A DNA stretch of 64,000 nucleotides from Acidobacterium sp049965615 (GCA_049965615.1 JBMFWD010000004.1:54655-118654), one strand, 5' to 3'; positions 51,265-60,635 are shown, numbered from the stretch's first letter. Translations and numbers: made by a program. The notes: generated by a model from the sequence alone, not told the origin.

Positions 51265-52437
51265 ATGCCCGTTATCAGCCGTCCTCGCCTCAGTGAAATC
51301 TCGAATTTCATCGTGCAGTCCGAAATCCGCTCCATGTCCGTCGAGTGCGACAAAATTCGCGGCGTCAATCTCGCCCAGGGAGTCTGCGATACAGAAATCC
51401 CCGAGCCCGTCACCGAGCGCGCCGTCTCCGCCATCCACGAGGGATACAACACCTACACCCGGCTCGATGGCATCGCCACCCTGCGCGAAGCCATCGCCAC
51501 CAAGGCACGCCACTACAACGGCATCTACGCTGACCCGGTAACCCAGATCCTCGTCACTTCCGGCGCCACCGGCGCCTTTTACGCCGCCTGCCTCGCGCTC
51601 TTCAATCCCGGCGATGAAGTCCTCCTCTTCGAACCCCTCTACGGCTACCACGTCAGCACCCTCAAAGCCCAGCGCGTGCAGCCCGTCATCGTTCCGCTCG
51701 CCGCCCCGGACTGGTCTCTCGACTTCGATCAACTCCGCAGCGCCATCACCCCCAAAACTCGCGCCATCGTCCTCAACACTCCCTCCAACCCCTGCGGCAA
51801 GGTCTTCTCCCTCGCCGAACTAGAACAGTTGGCCGCCATCGCCACCGAGCACGACCTCCTCGTCATCACCGACGAAATCTACGAGTACTTCCTATACGAC
51901 GGCACACAGCACATCAGCATCGCCACCCTCCCCGGAATGGCCGAACGCACACTCACCATCTCCGGCCTCTCCAAAACCTTCTCCATCACCGGATGGCGCA
52001 TCGGCTACCTCATCGCCGACCCCAGTTTCATCGGTCCCATCGGCTTCTTCCACGACCTCACCTACGTCTGCGCCCCCGCGCCCTTCCAGCACGCCGCCGC
52101 CGCCGGCCTCATTGCCCTGCCCGACGAGTACTACTGCCAGCTGGCCTCTGACTATCAGAGCAAACGCGACATGCTCTGCTCCGCGCTCACCGCCGCCGGG
52201 CTCACCCCATCCATCCCCGCCGGCGCCTACTACGTTCTCGCCGACTCCACATCCATCCCCGGTGACACCGCCCCCATCAAGGCCCGCAGGCTCCTTGCCG
52301 ACACCGGCGTAGCCGCCGTCGCGGGCTCCGCCTTTCTCACCGGCGACCGCGGCAAAAACATCCTCCGCTTCTGCTTTGCCAAGCGCGCAGAAGACCTCGA
52401 ACGCGCCTGCAATCAGCTCCGCGATCGCCCGCAGTAA
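51265..52437 (+). CDS. Class I/II PLP-dependent aminotransferase
   Basis: This 390-residue protein is a fold-type I aminotransferase. It has SGATGAFYAACLALFNPGDEV, NTPSNPCGKV (N175 region), ITDEIYEY with D203 and Y206, and the Schiff-base Lys K237 in SGLSKTFSITGWRIGY. The arrangement matches aspartate/kynurenine-type aminotransferases (family with YbdL/KAT-like enzymes). The amino-group donor and acceptor are not certain. It stands alone on the plus strand, 48 bp from the plsC remnant, and ends at a terminator. Confidence 0.9.
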   Translation: MPVISRPRLSEISNFIVQSEIRSMSVECDKIRGVNLAQGVCDTEIPEPVTERAVSAIHEGYNTYTRLDGIATLREAIATKARHYNGIYADPVTQILVTSGATGAFYAACLALFNPGDEVLLFEPLYGYHVSTLKAQRVQPVIVPLAAPDWSLDFDQLRSAITPKTRAIVLNTPSNPCGKVFSLAELEQLAAIATEHDLLVITDEIYEYFLYDGTQHISIATLPGMAERTLTISGLSKTFSITGWRIGYLIADPSFIGPIGFFHDLTYVCAPAPFQHAAAAGLIALPDEYYCQLASDYQSKRDMLCSALTAAGLTPSIPAGAYYVLADSTSIPGDTAPIKARRLLADTGVAAVAGSAFLTGDRGKNILRFCFAKRAEDLERACNQLRDRPQ

Positions 52438-52451
52438 CCCGAAACAGAAGA

Positions 52452-52488
52452 GGCGGCCTCCGCATCGGAAGCCGCCCTCGTTGTTTTT
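52452..52488. terminator. Rho-independent terminator between aminotransferase and moaD-like gene
   Basis: A GGCGGC/GCCGCC stem with an inner TCC/GGA helix is followed by GTTGTTTTT. It lies between the convergent aminotransferase and MoaD-like genes. Confidence 0.7.
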
Positions 52489-52504
52489 GTAACTGTTTCA
52501 GTAG

Positions 52505-52786
52505 CTAATTGCACCCGCCCGCAATCGACGGAATCACCAGCACCTCATCCCCATCCTGGAACTCGTACTTCTCATTGCCCAGGAAGCGAATGTCTTCCTC
52601 ATTCACATAAAAGTTGATGAACCGCCGCACCTCGCCGTTCTCGTCGCGCAGGTGCTTGCTCAGCGCCGGAAACGTCGTCTCGATCTCCGCAATCAACGCC
52701 GGCAGATTCGCGGCCGAAGACTGCATCTCCTTCGTCCCGTTGGTGTGCTTCTGAAATGCGTTCGGCAACAAAACTCTAACTGACAT
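52505..52786 (-). CDS. MoaD/ThiS-type sulfur-carrier protein ending in GG-C-N
   Basis: This 93-residue ubiquitin-like sulfur carrier has MSVRVLLPNAFQKHT at the start, FINFYVNEEDIRFL in the middle and DGDEVLVIPSIAGGCN at the C terminus. Family members end in Gly-Gly, which is adenylated and becomes a thiocarboxylate. Here two residues, Cys-Asn, follow the GG, so the carrier would need proteolytic trimming, as reported for some sulfur carriers processed by JAMM-type proteases. Its start overlaps the threonine synthase stop by 11 bp, so the two are translationally coupled. No matching E1-like enzyme or JAMM protease gene is in the window. Confidence 0.85.
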   Translation of the reverse strand: MSVRVLLPNAFQKHTNGTKEMQSSAANLPALIAEIETTFPALSKHLRDENGEVRRFINFYVNEEDIRFLGNEKYEFQDGDEVLVIPSIAGGCN

Positions 52787-54047
52787 AGCTTCCTTCCAGT
52801 ACCAGCTCATGCTGGGATTTCTTCTCTTCCACGTAGGCTTCAAAGTCCGAGAGCCGCGGCTTGACAGCCGCTTCCAGCTCGTACGCGCCGTGCAGCGCGT
52901 CTGTCGTCTTCAATCCGTTGCCGGTAATGCAGCTCACCGTCAGCTCATCCGGATGAATCCGCCCATCCGCATACAGCCGCGCCGTCACCGCCGTAGTCAC
53001 TCCGCCGGCCGTCTCCGTAAAGATGCCTTCGGTCTCCGCCAGTTCCTGGATCGCAGAAACCAGCTCCACGTCAGACACATCCTCCGCCCATCCGCCCGTC
53101 TCCTGGATCATCTTTGCCGCATACCGCCCATCCGCCGGATTCCCAATCGCCAGCGATCGCGCAATCGTCTGCGGCCGCTGCGGATCAATCTCCGTCCGCC
53201 CGGCCTTCACCGCCGTCGAAATCGGCGAGCAGCCCGTAGCCTGCGCCCCGAAAAACTTCACCGGCTTGTCTTTCACCAGACCAAGCGCAATCAGCTCCTG
53301 GAACGCCTTCCGAATCTTTCGAATCAGCGACCCGCCGGCCATCGGCACCACCACGTTGTCCGGCAAGCGCCAGCCCAGCTGCTCGGCAATCTCAAAGCCA
53401 ACGGTCTTCGAGCCTTCCGCGTAATACGGCCGCAGGTTCACATTCACAAAGCCCCAGTGATAGCGGTCCGCAATCTGCGAGCAAAGCCGGTTCACATGGT
53501 CATAATTGCCATCAATTCGCACCAGGTTCGCGCCATACACCTGCGTGTTCAAAATCTTCGCGGGCTCCAGGTCCGCCGGCACCAGGATGAACGTCTTAAA
53601 GCCCATCCGCGCAGCCTGCGCCGCCACCGCGTTCGCCAGGTTCCCGGTCGACGAGCAGCCCACCGTGTCGAAACCGAACTCCTGCGCGCTCGCCAGCGCC
53701 ACCGAAACCACGCGGTCCTTAAAGCTCAGCGTCGGCAGGCAAACCGCGTCGTTCTTAATGTAAAGATTCTTAGCGCCAATCCGCGCACCCAGCCGGGGAG
53801 CCTTCAACAGTGGCGTCCACCCCGCCGGAGTCACCGGCTCAAACTCCCGCGCTACCGGCAGCAGCGCCTTGTAGCGCCACATGCTCGTAGGGCCAGCCGC
53901 AATCTTCTCGCGTGTAAATTCATTCCGCGCCGCTTCCAGGTCGCAGAACACCTCGAGCGGCGAAAAACACTCCTCGCAAATCGACAACGGCGCGTTGCCA
54001 TAAGTGCGGCCGCAATCCGTACAGCGTAACTCGTAAACGTCAGCCAT
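52776..54047 (-). CDS. thrC: Threonine synthase, zinc-ribbon type
   Basis: This 423-residue PLP enzyme converts O-phosphohomoserine to threonine. An N-terminal zinc ribbon (CTDCG and CEECF) precedes the fold-type II core with TPLLKAPRLG, the PLP-lysine segment TLSFKDRVV, the phosphate-binding SSTGNLANAVAA and GGSLIRKIRKAFQELI. ISCITGNGLK-type sequence (here VSCITGNGLKTTD) is near the C terminus. The ATG at 54047 (MADVYELRC) is chosen over 54062. It is intact, unlike the degenerate threonine-synthase-like protein at 27.8 kb. Coupling to a sulfur carrier gene suggests a possible sulfur-transfer role on phosphohomoserine, which is inference. Confidence 0.92.
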   Translation of the reverse strand: MADVYELRCTDCGRTYGNAPLSICEECFSPLEVFCDLEAARNEFTREKIAAGPTSMWRYKALLPVAREFEPVTPAGWTPLLKAPRLGARIGAKNLYIKNDAVCLPTLSFKDRVVSVALASAQEFGFDTVGCSSTGNLANAVAAQAARMGFKTFILVPADLEPAKILNTQVYGANLVRIDGNYDHVNRLCSQIADRYHWGFVNVNLRPYYAEGSKTVGFEIAEQLGWRLPDNVVVPMAGGSLIRKIRKAFQELIALGLVKDKPVKFFGAQATGCSPISTAVKAGRTEIDPQRPQTIARSLAIGNPADGRYAAKMIQETGGWAEDVSDVELVSAIQELAETEGIFTETAGGVTTAVTARLYADGRIHPDELTVSCITGNGLKTTDALHGAYELEAAVKPRLSDFEAYVEEKKSQHELVLEGSYVS

Positions 54048-54655
54048 GGGGCTCCTCATCATCCTGATGAGAGGCTCAGAGAAGATACATCACGGGCATT
54101 GTGACGCCTACGCTACGTCTCGAACTGGTCTTGCGTACTGCTTAATTCTCTGGAATTCAGCGAGATGCGTTCTTGCGTGCACCCCCGAATCTCATGTTCC
54201 CCGCTGTTATGCAGGAGAGAGTTGACACCGCTTCTCGAATTGCTCGAGCCGGTTGTCGTGGCGTCACTGGGCCCGTCCCTCAGCCACTCTTCATGAAATT
54301 CAGGCTCGCTCATGAGAGCAAACTTGAATAATCAAAAGTTAACATGACCCCCGCCTCACCGCAAGTATTCTCTGCATGCTTCCTGCTGCTTTTCTTTCCA
54401 GAGAATCCCCACTGTCAGCATCCTCATCACCCACCGCCTCAATCCCGGCATCGTCGCCCATGCCATCCTGCCAAAAGACGTCTTCGTCACATCGGAACCA
54501 AAAACGCACCCTGCCCCGGAATCTATGAGGCATTAGCGCCAGCCACACCCGCTTTCTTCATTGCGCAGCAACACCGTCACCGGTAGACTGAAGCTCACAC
54601 CACACTCGCGCCACGCCGCCCTTTTCCCCAGTTCAAACGCGGCTCTGGCACGCTA
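54048..54655. other. Stretch without a convincing gene upstream of tRNA-Leu
   Basis: About 600 bases lie between thrC and the tRNA. A 66-codon minus-strand frame at 54113-54313 (MSEPEFHEEWLRDGPS) starts without a ribosome-binding site, and no family is recognised. A plus-strand fragment around 54415-54535 (VSILITHRLNPGIVAH, then AILPKDVFVTSEP) looks like a short coding relic but has no start or end that fits. The 5' part should hold the thrC promoter. Confidence 0.4.
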
Positions 54656-54740
54656 GCGGAAGTGGCGAAATTGGCAGACGCACCAGACTTAGGATCTGGC
54701 GGGGAAACCCATGGGGGTTCAAGTCCCCCCTTCCGCACCA
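54656..54740 (+). tRNA. tRNA-Leu, anticodon UAG
   Basis: The 85-nt gene has a 7-bp acceptor stem (GCGGAAG/CTTCCGC), a discriminator A and an encoded CCA. The anticodon stem CCAGA/TCTGG encloses a loop with TAG, so the anticodon is UAG and it reads CUN codons. A long variable arm (class II) between the anticodon stem and the T arm (GGTTCAAGT) confirms leucine. It stands alone, 60 bp upstream of a DUF3467 gene. Confidence 0.95.
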
Positions 54741-54799
54741 AAAATGTTTGTTATAACACTTGCCTGCGTCGATTGCTCCTCTTATAAAGTGGGAGAATC

Positions 54800-55099
54800 A
54801 TGAGCAATCCTCAACAACCAGAACTGCGCGTCACCCAATCCCCTGACTACCGCGAAGGCTACGCCAACAGCGTCCAGATTCGCGTCAGCATCTGGGACTT
54901 CTATCTAGCCTTCGGCATAGCCCAGCAGGACTCGCCCGACCACGTCGACTTCAAGGTCACCCAGGGCGTCTACCTCAGTCCGCAACAGGCCAAGGCCCTG
55001 TGGAACATCCTCGGCCAGAACCTCGCGAGCTATGAACAAACCTTCGGAAAAATCTCCATTGAACCGCACGCCGTCCCCGGTGCAGGACCAGTTCACTAA
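54800..55099 (+). CDS. DUF3467 domain protein
   Basis: This 99-residue protein matches DUF3467: ANSVQIRVSIWDFYLAFGIAQ, VTQGVYLSPQQAKALWNILGQNLASYEQTFG. The family is common and uncharacterised, with a small, mixed alpha/beta fold. The start ATG follows TGGGAGAATC, a suitable ribosome-binding site. It is 3 bp upstream of the glycosyltransferase gene and begins a plus-strand run of six or seven genes. Confidence 0.88.
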   Translation: MSNPQQPELRVTQSPDYREGYANSVQIRVSIWDFYLAFGIAQQDSPDHVDFKVTQGVYLSPQQAKALWNILGQNLASYEQTFGKISIEPHAVPGAGPVH

Positions 55100-55102
55100 A
55101 CC

Positions 55103-56716
55103 GTGAAAGCACCCACACATGCGGCCGCCTCCGGTCGCCGGGCCCTGCAGGCGCTGCTACTCCTCGCTGGCGCGTGGGCCTGCGTGTGGCTGCTTCACTA
55201 TCCCCTGCTCCACCTCCCCTACTACTGGGACGAAGCCGGATACTACATTCCCTCCGCCTACGACTTTTTCCGCTCCGGCACCCTCATCCCCTATTCCACG
55301 CTCAGCAACGCCCATCCACCCATCCCCTCCATCCTTCTGGCCGCCTTCTGGAAAGCCTTCGGCTTCCACATCTTCGTCACCCGCTCGCTCATGTGCCTCA
55401 TGAGCGCCATCTCCCTGCTCGCCGTCTGGCGCATCGCCATCTCCGCCGGATGCGCCCGTTCCGTCGCCGCATTCACCGTCGTCCTCACTGCCATCTATCC
55501 CGTCTTCTTCGCGCAAAGCTCGCTCGCCCATGCAGACATGTTCGCCGCGCCCGCCACACTATGGGCCATCGCTTTCCTCGTCGAAGAACGCCACTGGGCC
55601 TCCGTCTTCTGCTTCTCCCTCGCCGCGCTCGCCAAGGAAACCTCCATCGCAACACCCGCGGCCATCGCCGGCTGGGAAATTCTCCAGGCATGGTGGCAGC
55701 GCCGCCGCGGTCTCGACTCATGGCCCCCACACGCCAACCGCGGCTTCAAATTCTTCGTCCCTGCCATTCCCCTCGTCGCCTGGTACGCCTGGTATTACTC
55801 ACGCACCGGCTACGTCTTCGGCAATCCCCAGTACTTCCAGTACAACGCCGAAGGAACACTCAACCCCGAACGCTTCTTCATCGCTCTCTTTCATCGCACC
55901 CTGCAGGTCACTCTGCACATGCAGCTCTTCGTACCCTTCCTGCTCGCTCTCAGCATGGTTTTACTCCCGCCCGTGCTCAGGGCAGACGGCACTCCCCGCG
56001 AATCCATTCAGTGGAAAGACCGCGCATACTTCTCCGTCATCATCATCGGCAACGTCATCTTCTTCGCCGTCTTCGGAGGTGCGCTGCTCACCCGCTACCT
56101 GCTGCCGGTCTACCCACTCGTCATCCTGCTCTGCATCAACTCGCTCTGGCGTCGCCTTCCACTCTGGCACTATGTCGCCGCATTCTCAGTCATGGCTTTT
56201 ATCCTCGGGCTCTTCATCAACCCTCCCTACCAGTTCGCGCCAGAGGACAATCTCGAGTACGTCAGCTTCATCCACCTCCAGCAGGAAGCCATCCGCCAAA
56301 TCCAGCAGAACTATCCCCACCAGACCGTCCTCACCGCATGGCCCGCCTCCGATGAGCTCACCAAGCCCATGCTCGGCTACGTCAAGCAACCTATTCCCGT
56401 CATCGCCATCCGCGACTTCGACCTCAAGCAGATTCATCGCGCCGCCACCACCCCCGGACGCTACGGCGTAGCGCTCGTCTTTTCCACCAAATACGATCCG
56501 CCCCACATGCTGCTCAATCTTGGCTCCTGGAACAACCACATCGACAAGCGATTCTTTGACTTCCACAAAGACCTCATGCCAAAGGACATCGCAAACCAGC
56601 TCGGCGGAGCCGTCGTCTGGGAAAAACACGAAAAAGGCGAATGGGCCGCCATTATTGACTTCAACCTCCCTGCATCCGCCAAATTCGCCCCTCGAAAGCC
56701 GCCCGGCTCTCTATAA
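55103..56716 (+). CDS. GT39/ArnT-type membrane glycosyltransferase
   Basis: This 537-residue protein has about eleven membrane helices. The first extracytoplasmic loop contains YWDEAGYYIPSAYDFF, the acidic GT-C motif where the Asp/Glu pair acts in catalysis, then NAHPPIPSILLAAFWKAFG. A soluble domain of ~120 residues ends the protein. Such enzymes transfer sugars from polyprenyl carriers to lipids or proteins on the outer face of the inner membrane. The acceptor is unknown. The start is GTG 55103, 3 bp after the DUF3467 gene, so they are co-transcribed. The next gene follows within 10 bp. Confidence 0.85.
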   Translation: MKAPTHAAASGRRALQALLLLAGAWACVWLLHYPLLHLPYYWDEAGYYIPSAYDFFRSGTLIPYSTLSNAHPPIPSILLAAFWKAFGFHIFVTRSLMCLMSAISLLAVWRIAISAGCARSVAAFTVVLTAIYPVFFAQSSLAHADMFAAPATLWAIAFLVEERHWASVFCFSLAALAKETSIATPAAIAGWEILQAWWQRRRGLDSWPPHANRGFKFFVPAIPLVAWYAWYYSRTGYVFGNPQYFQYNAEGTLNPERFFIALFHRTLQVTLHMQLFVPFLLALSMVLLPPVLRADGTPRESIQWKDRAYFSVIIIGNVIFFAVFGGALLTRYLLPVYPLVILLCINSLWRRLPLWHYVAAFSVMAFILGLFINPPYQFAPEDNLEYVSFIHLQQEAIRQIQQNYPHQTVLTAWPASDELTKPMLGYVKQPIPVIAIRDFDLKQIHRAATTPGRYGVALVFSTKYDPPHMLLNLGSWNNHIDKRFFDFHKDLMPKDIANQLGGAVVWEKHEKGEWAAIIDFNLPASAKFAPRKPPGSL

Positions 56717-56726
56717 TCAAGCTGTC

Positions 56727-58367
56727 GTGAGCCTGAAAAAGTCCCTTCTGCTTCTCCTTTCCCTGTGCCTCTGTCTTCCCGCCCTCCAGGCCCGGGCGCA
56801 GGACGCAGTCCAGAACTCCGTCCGCCCATCCCCCACCAAGGGCATGACCCCGCTCCATGGACGACTCGTCCTCCTCATGCCCTTCCAGAACAACAGCGGC
56901 AACCCCAGCCTTGACTGGATCGGCGACGCCTTCCCTGACATCTTCGGCCGCCGCCTCGCCGGGGCCGACTTTCTACCCCTCGGTCGCCGCGACCGCCTCT
57001 ACGCATTCGACCACCTCGGTCTGCCCGCCAACTTCGTCCCCTCGCGCGCCATGACCATCAAAATCGCTCAACTTCTCGACGCCGACTACGTCATCGTCGG
57101 CTCCTACACCGTCAAGGACAATCGCCTCACAGCGCAGGCCCAAATCCTCGACATGGCCGCGCTCACCCTCAGCCAGCCCATCGAATCCCAGTCCCCACTC
57201 TCCAGCCTCCTCGACAACATCAACAACCTCGCATGGGAAGTCGTCCACAAAATAGACCCCGGCTTTCAGGTCGCAGAGCAGACCTTCCGCGCCGCCGACG
57301 GCAAAGTCCCTCCCGGCGCATACGAAAATTACATCCGCGGCATCATCGCTCCCACCCTCCCCGAGCGCATCGATCACCTCAAGATCTCCATCCGCCTCGA
57401 CCCCAACTTCTTCCCCGCATGGACAGAACTCGGCCTCGCCTACTTCGCCAACGAGGACTACACCCTCTGCGCCGCCACCCTCGGCCATCTGCCCCGCAAC
57501 TACACTCGCGCAGCAGAGGCCGACTTCTATCGCGGACTCGCCTTCTTTTACACCGGCAACTATCTTGAAGCCGAAAACGCCTTCGCCTTTGTGGCCCAGC
57601 AGCTACCCATGCCGGAAGTCCTCAACAATGAAGGCGTAGCCGCCAGCCGCCGGGGTAAGCCGGCCGCCGACTTCTTCAAGCAGGCCATCGCCGCCGATCC
57701 CAAAAATCCAACCTACTACTTCAACCTCGCCGTCACCCTCGACCGCCAGCACGACACCAAAGGCGCCATCGCCCAGCTCCAGCAGGAACTCAAGCTCGCA
57801 CCCAAAGACACCGAAGCAAAAAGCTTCCTCAGCCAGCTCCAGAACCCGCCTCCGCCCAATCCCGACCCCGGCAAGGCCGTCGCTGACTTTGACACCCCGC
57901 TCGAACGCATCGAACGCTCTTACAACGGTGCCAGCGTCCGCCAGGCCGCCTTTGAGCTGGAGCAGGTGGAGGAAATGCGCATCGCATCCCTGCCGCCCAC
58001 CCAGCGCGCCCACGCTCTTGTCCAGCAGGGTAACCAGTTCCTCGATCGAGGCCTCATCCTCGAAGCCGAACGCGAATACCACTCCGCGCTCAATGCCGAC
58101 CCCAGATCCGCCCCTGCCCTTGCCGGACTCGCCGTCGTCCGCGAGCGCAGCGGAAACCTCCAGTCCGCCCGCAAGCAGGCGCAGGCCTCCATTGCCATCC
58201 GGCCCAGCGCCACGGCCTACCTCGTCCTCGCCCAGATCGACTACGCCTCCAAAAACACAACCCAGGCATCCAACGAAGTCAAAAAGGCTCTGCAGCTCGA
58301 TCCCCACAACCCGGCCGCCCTCAGCCTTCGCCAGAAGATCGACTCATCCGGAGCCAAATCGCCATGA
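56727..58367 (+). CDS. Secreted TPR-repeat protein
   Basis: This 546-residue protein starts at GTG 56727 with a signal peptide (LLLLLSLCLCLPALQARAQ). An N-terminal region resembles the TolB-like alpha/beta segment (LVLLMPFQNNSGNPSLDWIGDAFPDIF), seen in many acidobacterial TPR proteins. At least six tetratricopeptide repeats follow (LDPNFFPAWTELGLAYFANEDY, ADPKNPTYYFNLAVTLDRQ, ADPRSAPALAGLAVVRERSG). It is inferred to be a periplasmic or outer-membrane scaffold. The start codon is 10 bp after the GT39 gene, and its stop overlaps the NfeD gene by 4 bp. Confidence 0.85.
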   Translation: MSLKKSLLLLLSLCLCLPALQARAQDAVQNSVRPSPTKGMTPLHGRLVLLMPFQNNSGNPSLDWIGDAFPDIFGRRLAGADFLPLGRRDRLYAFDHLGLPANFVPSRAMTIKIAQLLDADYVIVGSYTVKDNRLTAQAQILDMAALTLSQPIESQSPLSSLLDNINNLAWEVVHKIDPGFQVAEQTFRAADGKVPPGAYENYIRGIIAPTLPERIDHLKISIRLDPNFFPAWTELGLAYFANEDYTLCAATLGHLPRNYTRAAEADFYRGLAFFYTGNYLEAENAFAFVAQQLPMPEVLNNEGVAASRRGKPAADFFKQAIAADPKNPTYYFNLAVTLDRQHDTKGAIAQLQQELKLAPKDTEAKSFLSQLQNPPPPNPDPGKAVADFDTPLERIERSYNGASVRQAAFELEQVEEMRIASLPPTQRAHALVQQGNQFLDRGLILEAEREYHSALNADPRSAPALAGLAVVRERSGNLQSARKQAQASIAIRPSATAYLVLAQIDYASKNTTQASNEVKKALQLDPHNPAALSLRQKIDSSGAKSP

Positions 58368-59689
58368 AAGCACCGCACGTCAGCACAAATCGTCTATGGT
58401 TGCTCTTTGCCCTCTGTTGTGTTGCTCTGCTGTACCTCCCGCCCGCCGCTCGCGCATCCGCTCCGCAGGTCTATCTCCTGCATCTCGATGACACCATCCA
58501 GCCTGTCAGCCAGGAATTCCTCACCCGCGGCATAGCCGAGGCCAATCAGCACCACGCCGCCGCCATCCTCATCGAAATCAACACTCCCGGCGGCCTCCTC
58601 GACTCCACCCGCACCATGGTGCACTCCATCCTGCAAAGCCAGGCCCCCGTCATCATCTACGTCACACCCGCCGGCAGCCGCGCCGCCTCGGCCGGCTTCT
58701 TCCTTCTCGAATCCGCTGACGTCGCCGCCATGGCCCCCGGCACCAACACCGGCGCCGCACATCCCGTCGTCGAAGGCGCAACCGTCGGCAAAATCATGGG
58801 CCAGAAAATCCTCAATGACGCCCTCGCCTTCCTGCGCTCCTACACCGCTCAGCGCGGCCGCAACGTTCAGGCGGCCGAGGAGGCCGTCCGCCAGTCCCAC
58901 TCCTACACCCCGCAGGAAGCCCTCAAGCTTCACCTCATCGACCTCATCGCCCCCAGCACCACCGCGCTCCTCGATCAGCTCAATGGGCAAACCATCACCC
59001 GCTTCGACGGCTCCAAACAAGTCCTGCACACCGCCGGCGCACAGATCGTCCCCGTCAACCACACCCTCCGCGAAAGCATCATGGACCACCTCATGAACCC
59101 CAACTTCGCGGTCCTCATCCTCATCGTGGGCGGCCTGCTCATCTATCTCGAATTCCACATCCCCGGCACCATCGTCCCCGGAGCGCTCGGCACCCTCATG
59201 GTCATCACCGCGCTCTTCGCCATCAACATGTTGCCCGTCAACGCCACCTCCTGGCTCCTCATCGTCGGCGCCGTCGTCCTCATCCTTCTGGAAACCCGGT
59301 TCCCCAGCCACGGCATCCTCGCCGGCACCGGAACGATCCTCCTCGTCCTCGGCCTGCTCACCCTCGTCGATGGACCCATCCCCCAGTTGCGCGTCGACTT
59401 CGCAACCGCCGCCGCCACCGGCATCGCCTTCGGCCTCATCACCACCATCCTCGTCCGCGCCGCATGGAAGGCCCGGCACAACAAGTCCCTCACTGGCCCC
59501 AACGCCATGATCGGCGCAATCGGCATCGCCCAGGAATCCCTCGCCCCCCGCGGCCAGATCCTCGTCCGCGGCGAACTCTGGTTCGCGGAAGCCACCCAGC
59601 CCGTCCCAGCCGGTGCACACGTCAAAGTCGCCGGAATCCGCGGCCTCACCCTCCTCGTCAACGGCGAGTCCACCGACCTGCCTACCTAG
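58364..59689 (+). CDS. NfeD-family membrane serine protease
   Basis: This 441-residue protein has a signal sequence and an N-terminal ClpP-type domain: EINTPGGLLDSTRTMV and VTPAGSRAASAGFFLL, with S109 as candidate nucleophile and K148 (in GQKILND) as candidate base. Four or five membrane helices follow (FAVLILIVGGLLIYLEF, LIVGAVVLILLETRF), then a C-terminal NfeD OB-fold domain (GQILVRGELWFAEA). NfeD proteins act with stomatin-like SPFH proteins, and such a gene is next. Overlap with the TPR gene (ATGA) couples translation. Confidence 0.9.
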   Translation: MKAPHVSTNRLWLLFALCCVALLYLPPAARASAPQVYLLHLDDTIQPVSQEFLTRGIAEANQHHAAAILIEINTPGGLLDSTRTMVHSILQSQAPVIIYVTPAGSRAASAGFFLLESADVAAMAPGTNTGAAHPVVEGATVGKIMGQKILNDALAFLRSYTAQRGRNVQAAEEAVRQSHSYTPQEALKLHLIDLIAPSTTALLDQLNGQTITRFDGSKQVLHTAGAQIVPVNHTLRESIMDHLMNPNFAVLILIVGGLLIYLEFHIPGTIVPGALGTLMVITALFAINMLPVNATSWLLIVGAVVLILLETRFPSHGILAGTGTILLVLGLLTLVDGPIPQLRVDFATAAATGIAFGLITTILVRAAWKARHNKSLTGPNAMIGAIGIAQESLAPRGQILVRGELWFAEATQPVPAGAHVKVAGIRGLTLLVNGESTDLPT

Positions 59690-59846
59690 GGCCCACCATT
59701 CGCCGGGGTGGCCCACCCAAGCAAAGCCTGGGCGGGGTCAGCGTCAGGGTCAGGCAAACTCCATCAACCCACACCCTCCTCAATCTCCATCACACCCTCC
59801 CGTAACCCCACTGGAGTAAAATCGATCCCGAACGGAGATAGACCCC
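59690..59846 (+). repeat. Palindromic non-coding stretch between nfeD-like and SPFH genes
   Basis: This 157-bp intergenic region holds short GGGTGG/CCACCC inverted segments near 59690-59750 (GGGCCCACC, GGGGTGGCCCACCC) of the REP-like type seen inside rimO. The last 25 bases contain GGAG, the ribosome-binding site of the SPFH gene. No gene is supported. Confidence 0.55.
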
Positions 59847-60635
59847 ATGGTATTCCCATTACTCATCATCCTCGCCGTACTCGTCCTCTACTTCCTCAGC
59901 TGCATCAACATCCTCCGCGAGTATGAGCGCGGCGTCATCTTCCGCCTCGGCCGCGCCCAGGCGCTCCGAGGACCCGGCCTCATCTTCGTTCTCCGACCCA
60001 TTGAACAGATTGTCCGCGTCTCCCTCCGTCAGGATGTCCTCGAAGTCCCTCCCCAGGACGTCATCACCCGGGACAACGTCACTCTCAAGGTCAACGCCGT
60101 CATCACCCTGCGCGTCCTCGACCCACTGCGCGCCGTCATCGAGGTCGCCAATTACATCTACCAGACCTCCCAGTTCGCACAGACCACCCTCCGTTCCGTC
60201 CTCGGTGAAGTCGAACTCGACGACCTCCTCGCGCACCGCGATCAGCTCAACCAGCGCATCCAGACCATCATTGACGAGCGCACCGAGCCATGGGGCGTCA
60301 AGGTCGTCAGTGTAGAGGTCAAGCAGGTCGACCTCCCGGACACCATGCTTCGCGCCATGGCTAAGCAGGCCGAGGCAGAACGCGAAAAACGCTCCAAAAT
60401 CATCAATGCAGAAGGCGAATTCGCCGCTGCCGAGCGCCTCGTCCAGGCCGCCGCCATGCTCGCCGAGCAGCCCATAACTCTCCAGCTTCGCTATTTACAG
60501 ACACTGACTGACATTGGCGCAGAGAAAAACACCACCATCGTCTTCCCGCTGCCCATGGAACTGGTCTCCCTGCTCGGCAAATTCAATTCCGTCTTTTCCG
60601 CAAAGAAGGACAACCCCAACCCGCCTGCCTCATAA
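59847..60635 (+). CDS. SPFH/stomatin-family membrane protein (slipin)
   Basis: This 262-residue protein has one N-terminal membrane helix (FPLLIILAVLVLYFLSCI), then an SPFH domain: REYERGVIFRLGRAQALRGPGLIFVL, LRQDVLEVPPQDVITRDNVTLKVNAVITLRVLDP, and QTTLRSVLGEVELDDLLAHRDQLN. A coiled coil rich in Ala and Glu follows (MLRAMAKQAEAEREKRSK). Stomatins oligomerise into membrane rings and are substrates or partners of NfeD proteases. The NfeD gene lies just upstream. Confidence 0.93.
   Translation: MVFPLLIILAVLVLYFLSCINILREYERGVIFRLGRAQALRGPGLIFVLRPIEQIVRVSLRQDVLEVPPQDVITRDNVTLKVNAVITLRVLDPLRAVIEVANYIYQTSQFAQTTLRSVLGEVELDDLLAHRDQLNQRIQTIIDERTEPWGVKVVSVEVKQVDLPDTMLRAMAKQAEAEREKRSKIINAEGEFAAAERLVQAAAMLAEQPITLQLRYLQTLTDIGAEKNTTIVFPLPMELVSLLGKFNSVFSAKKDNPNPPAS

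Noticed and set aside
54113..54313. 66-residue minus-strand frame
   Set aside because: No ribosome-binding site, no recognisable family and atypical composition. It is kept only as a remark in the gene-free stretch.
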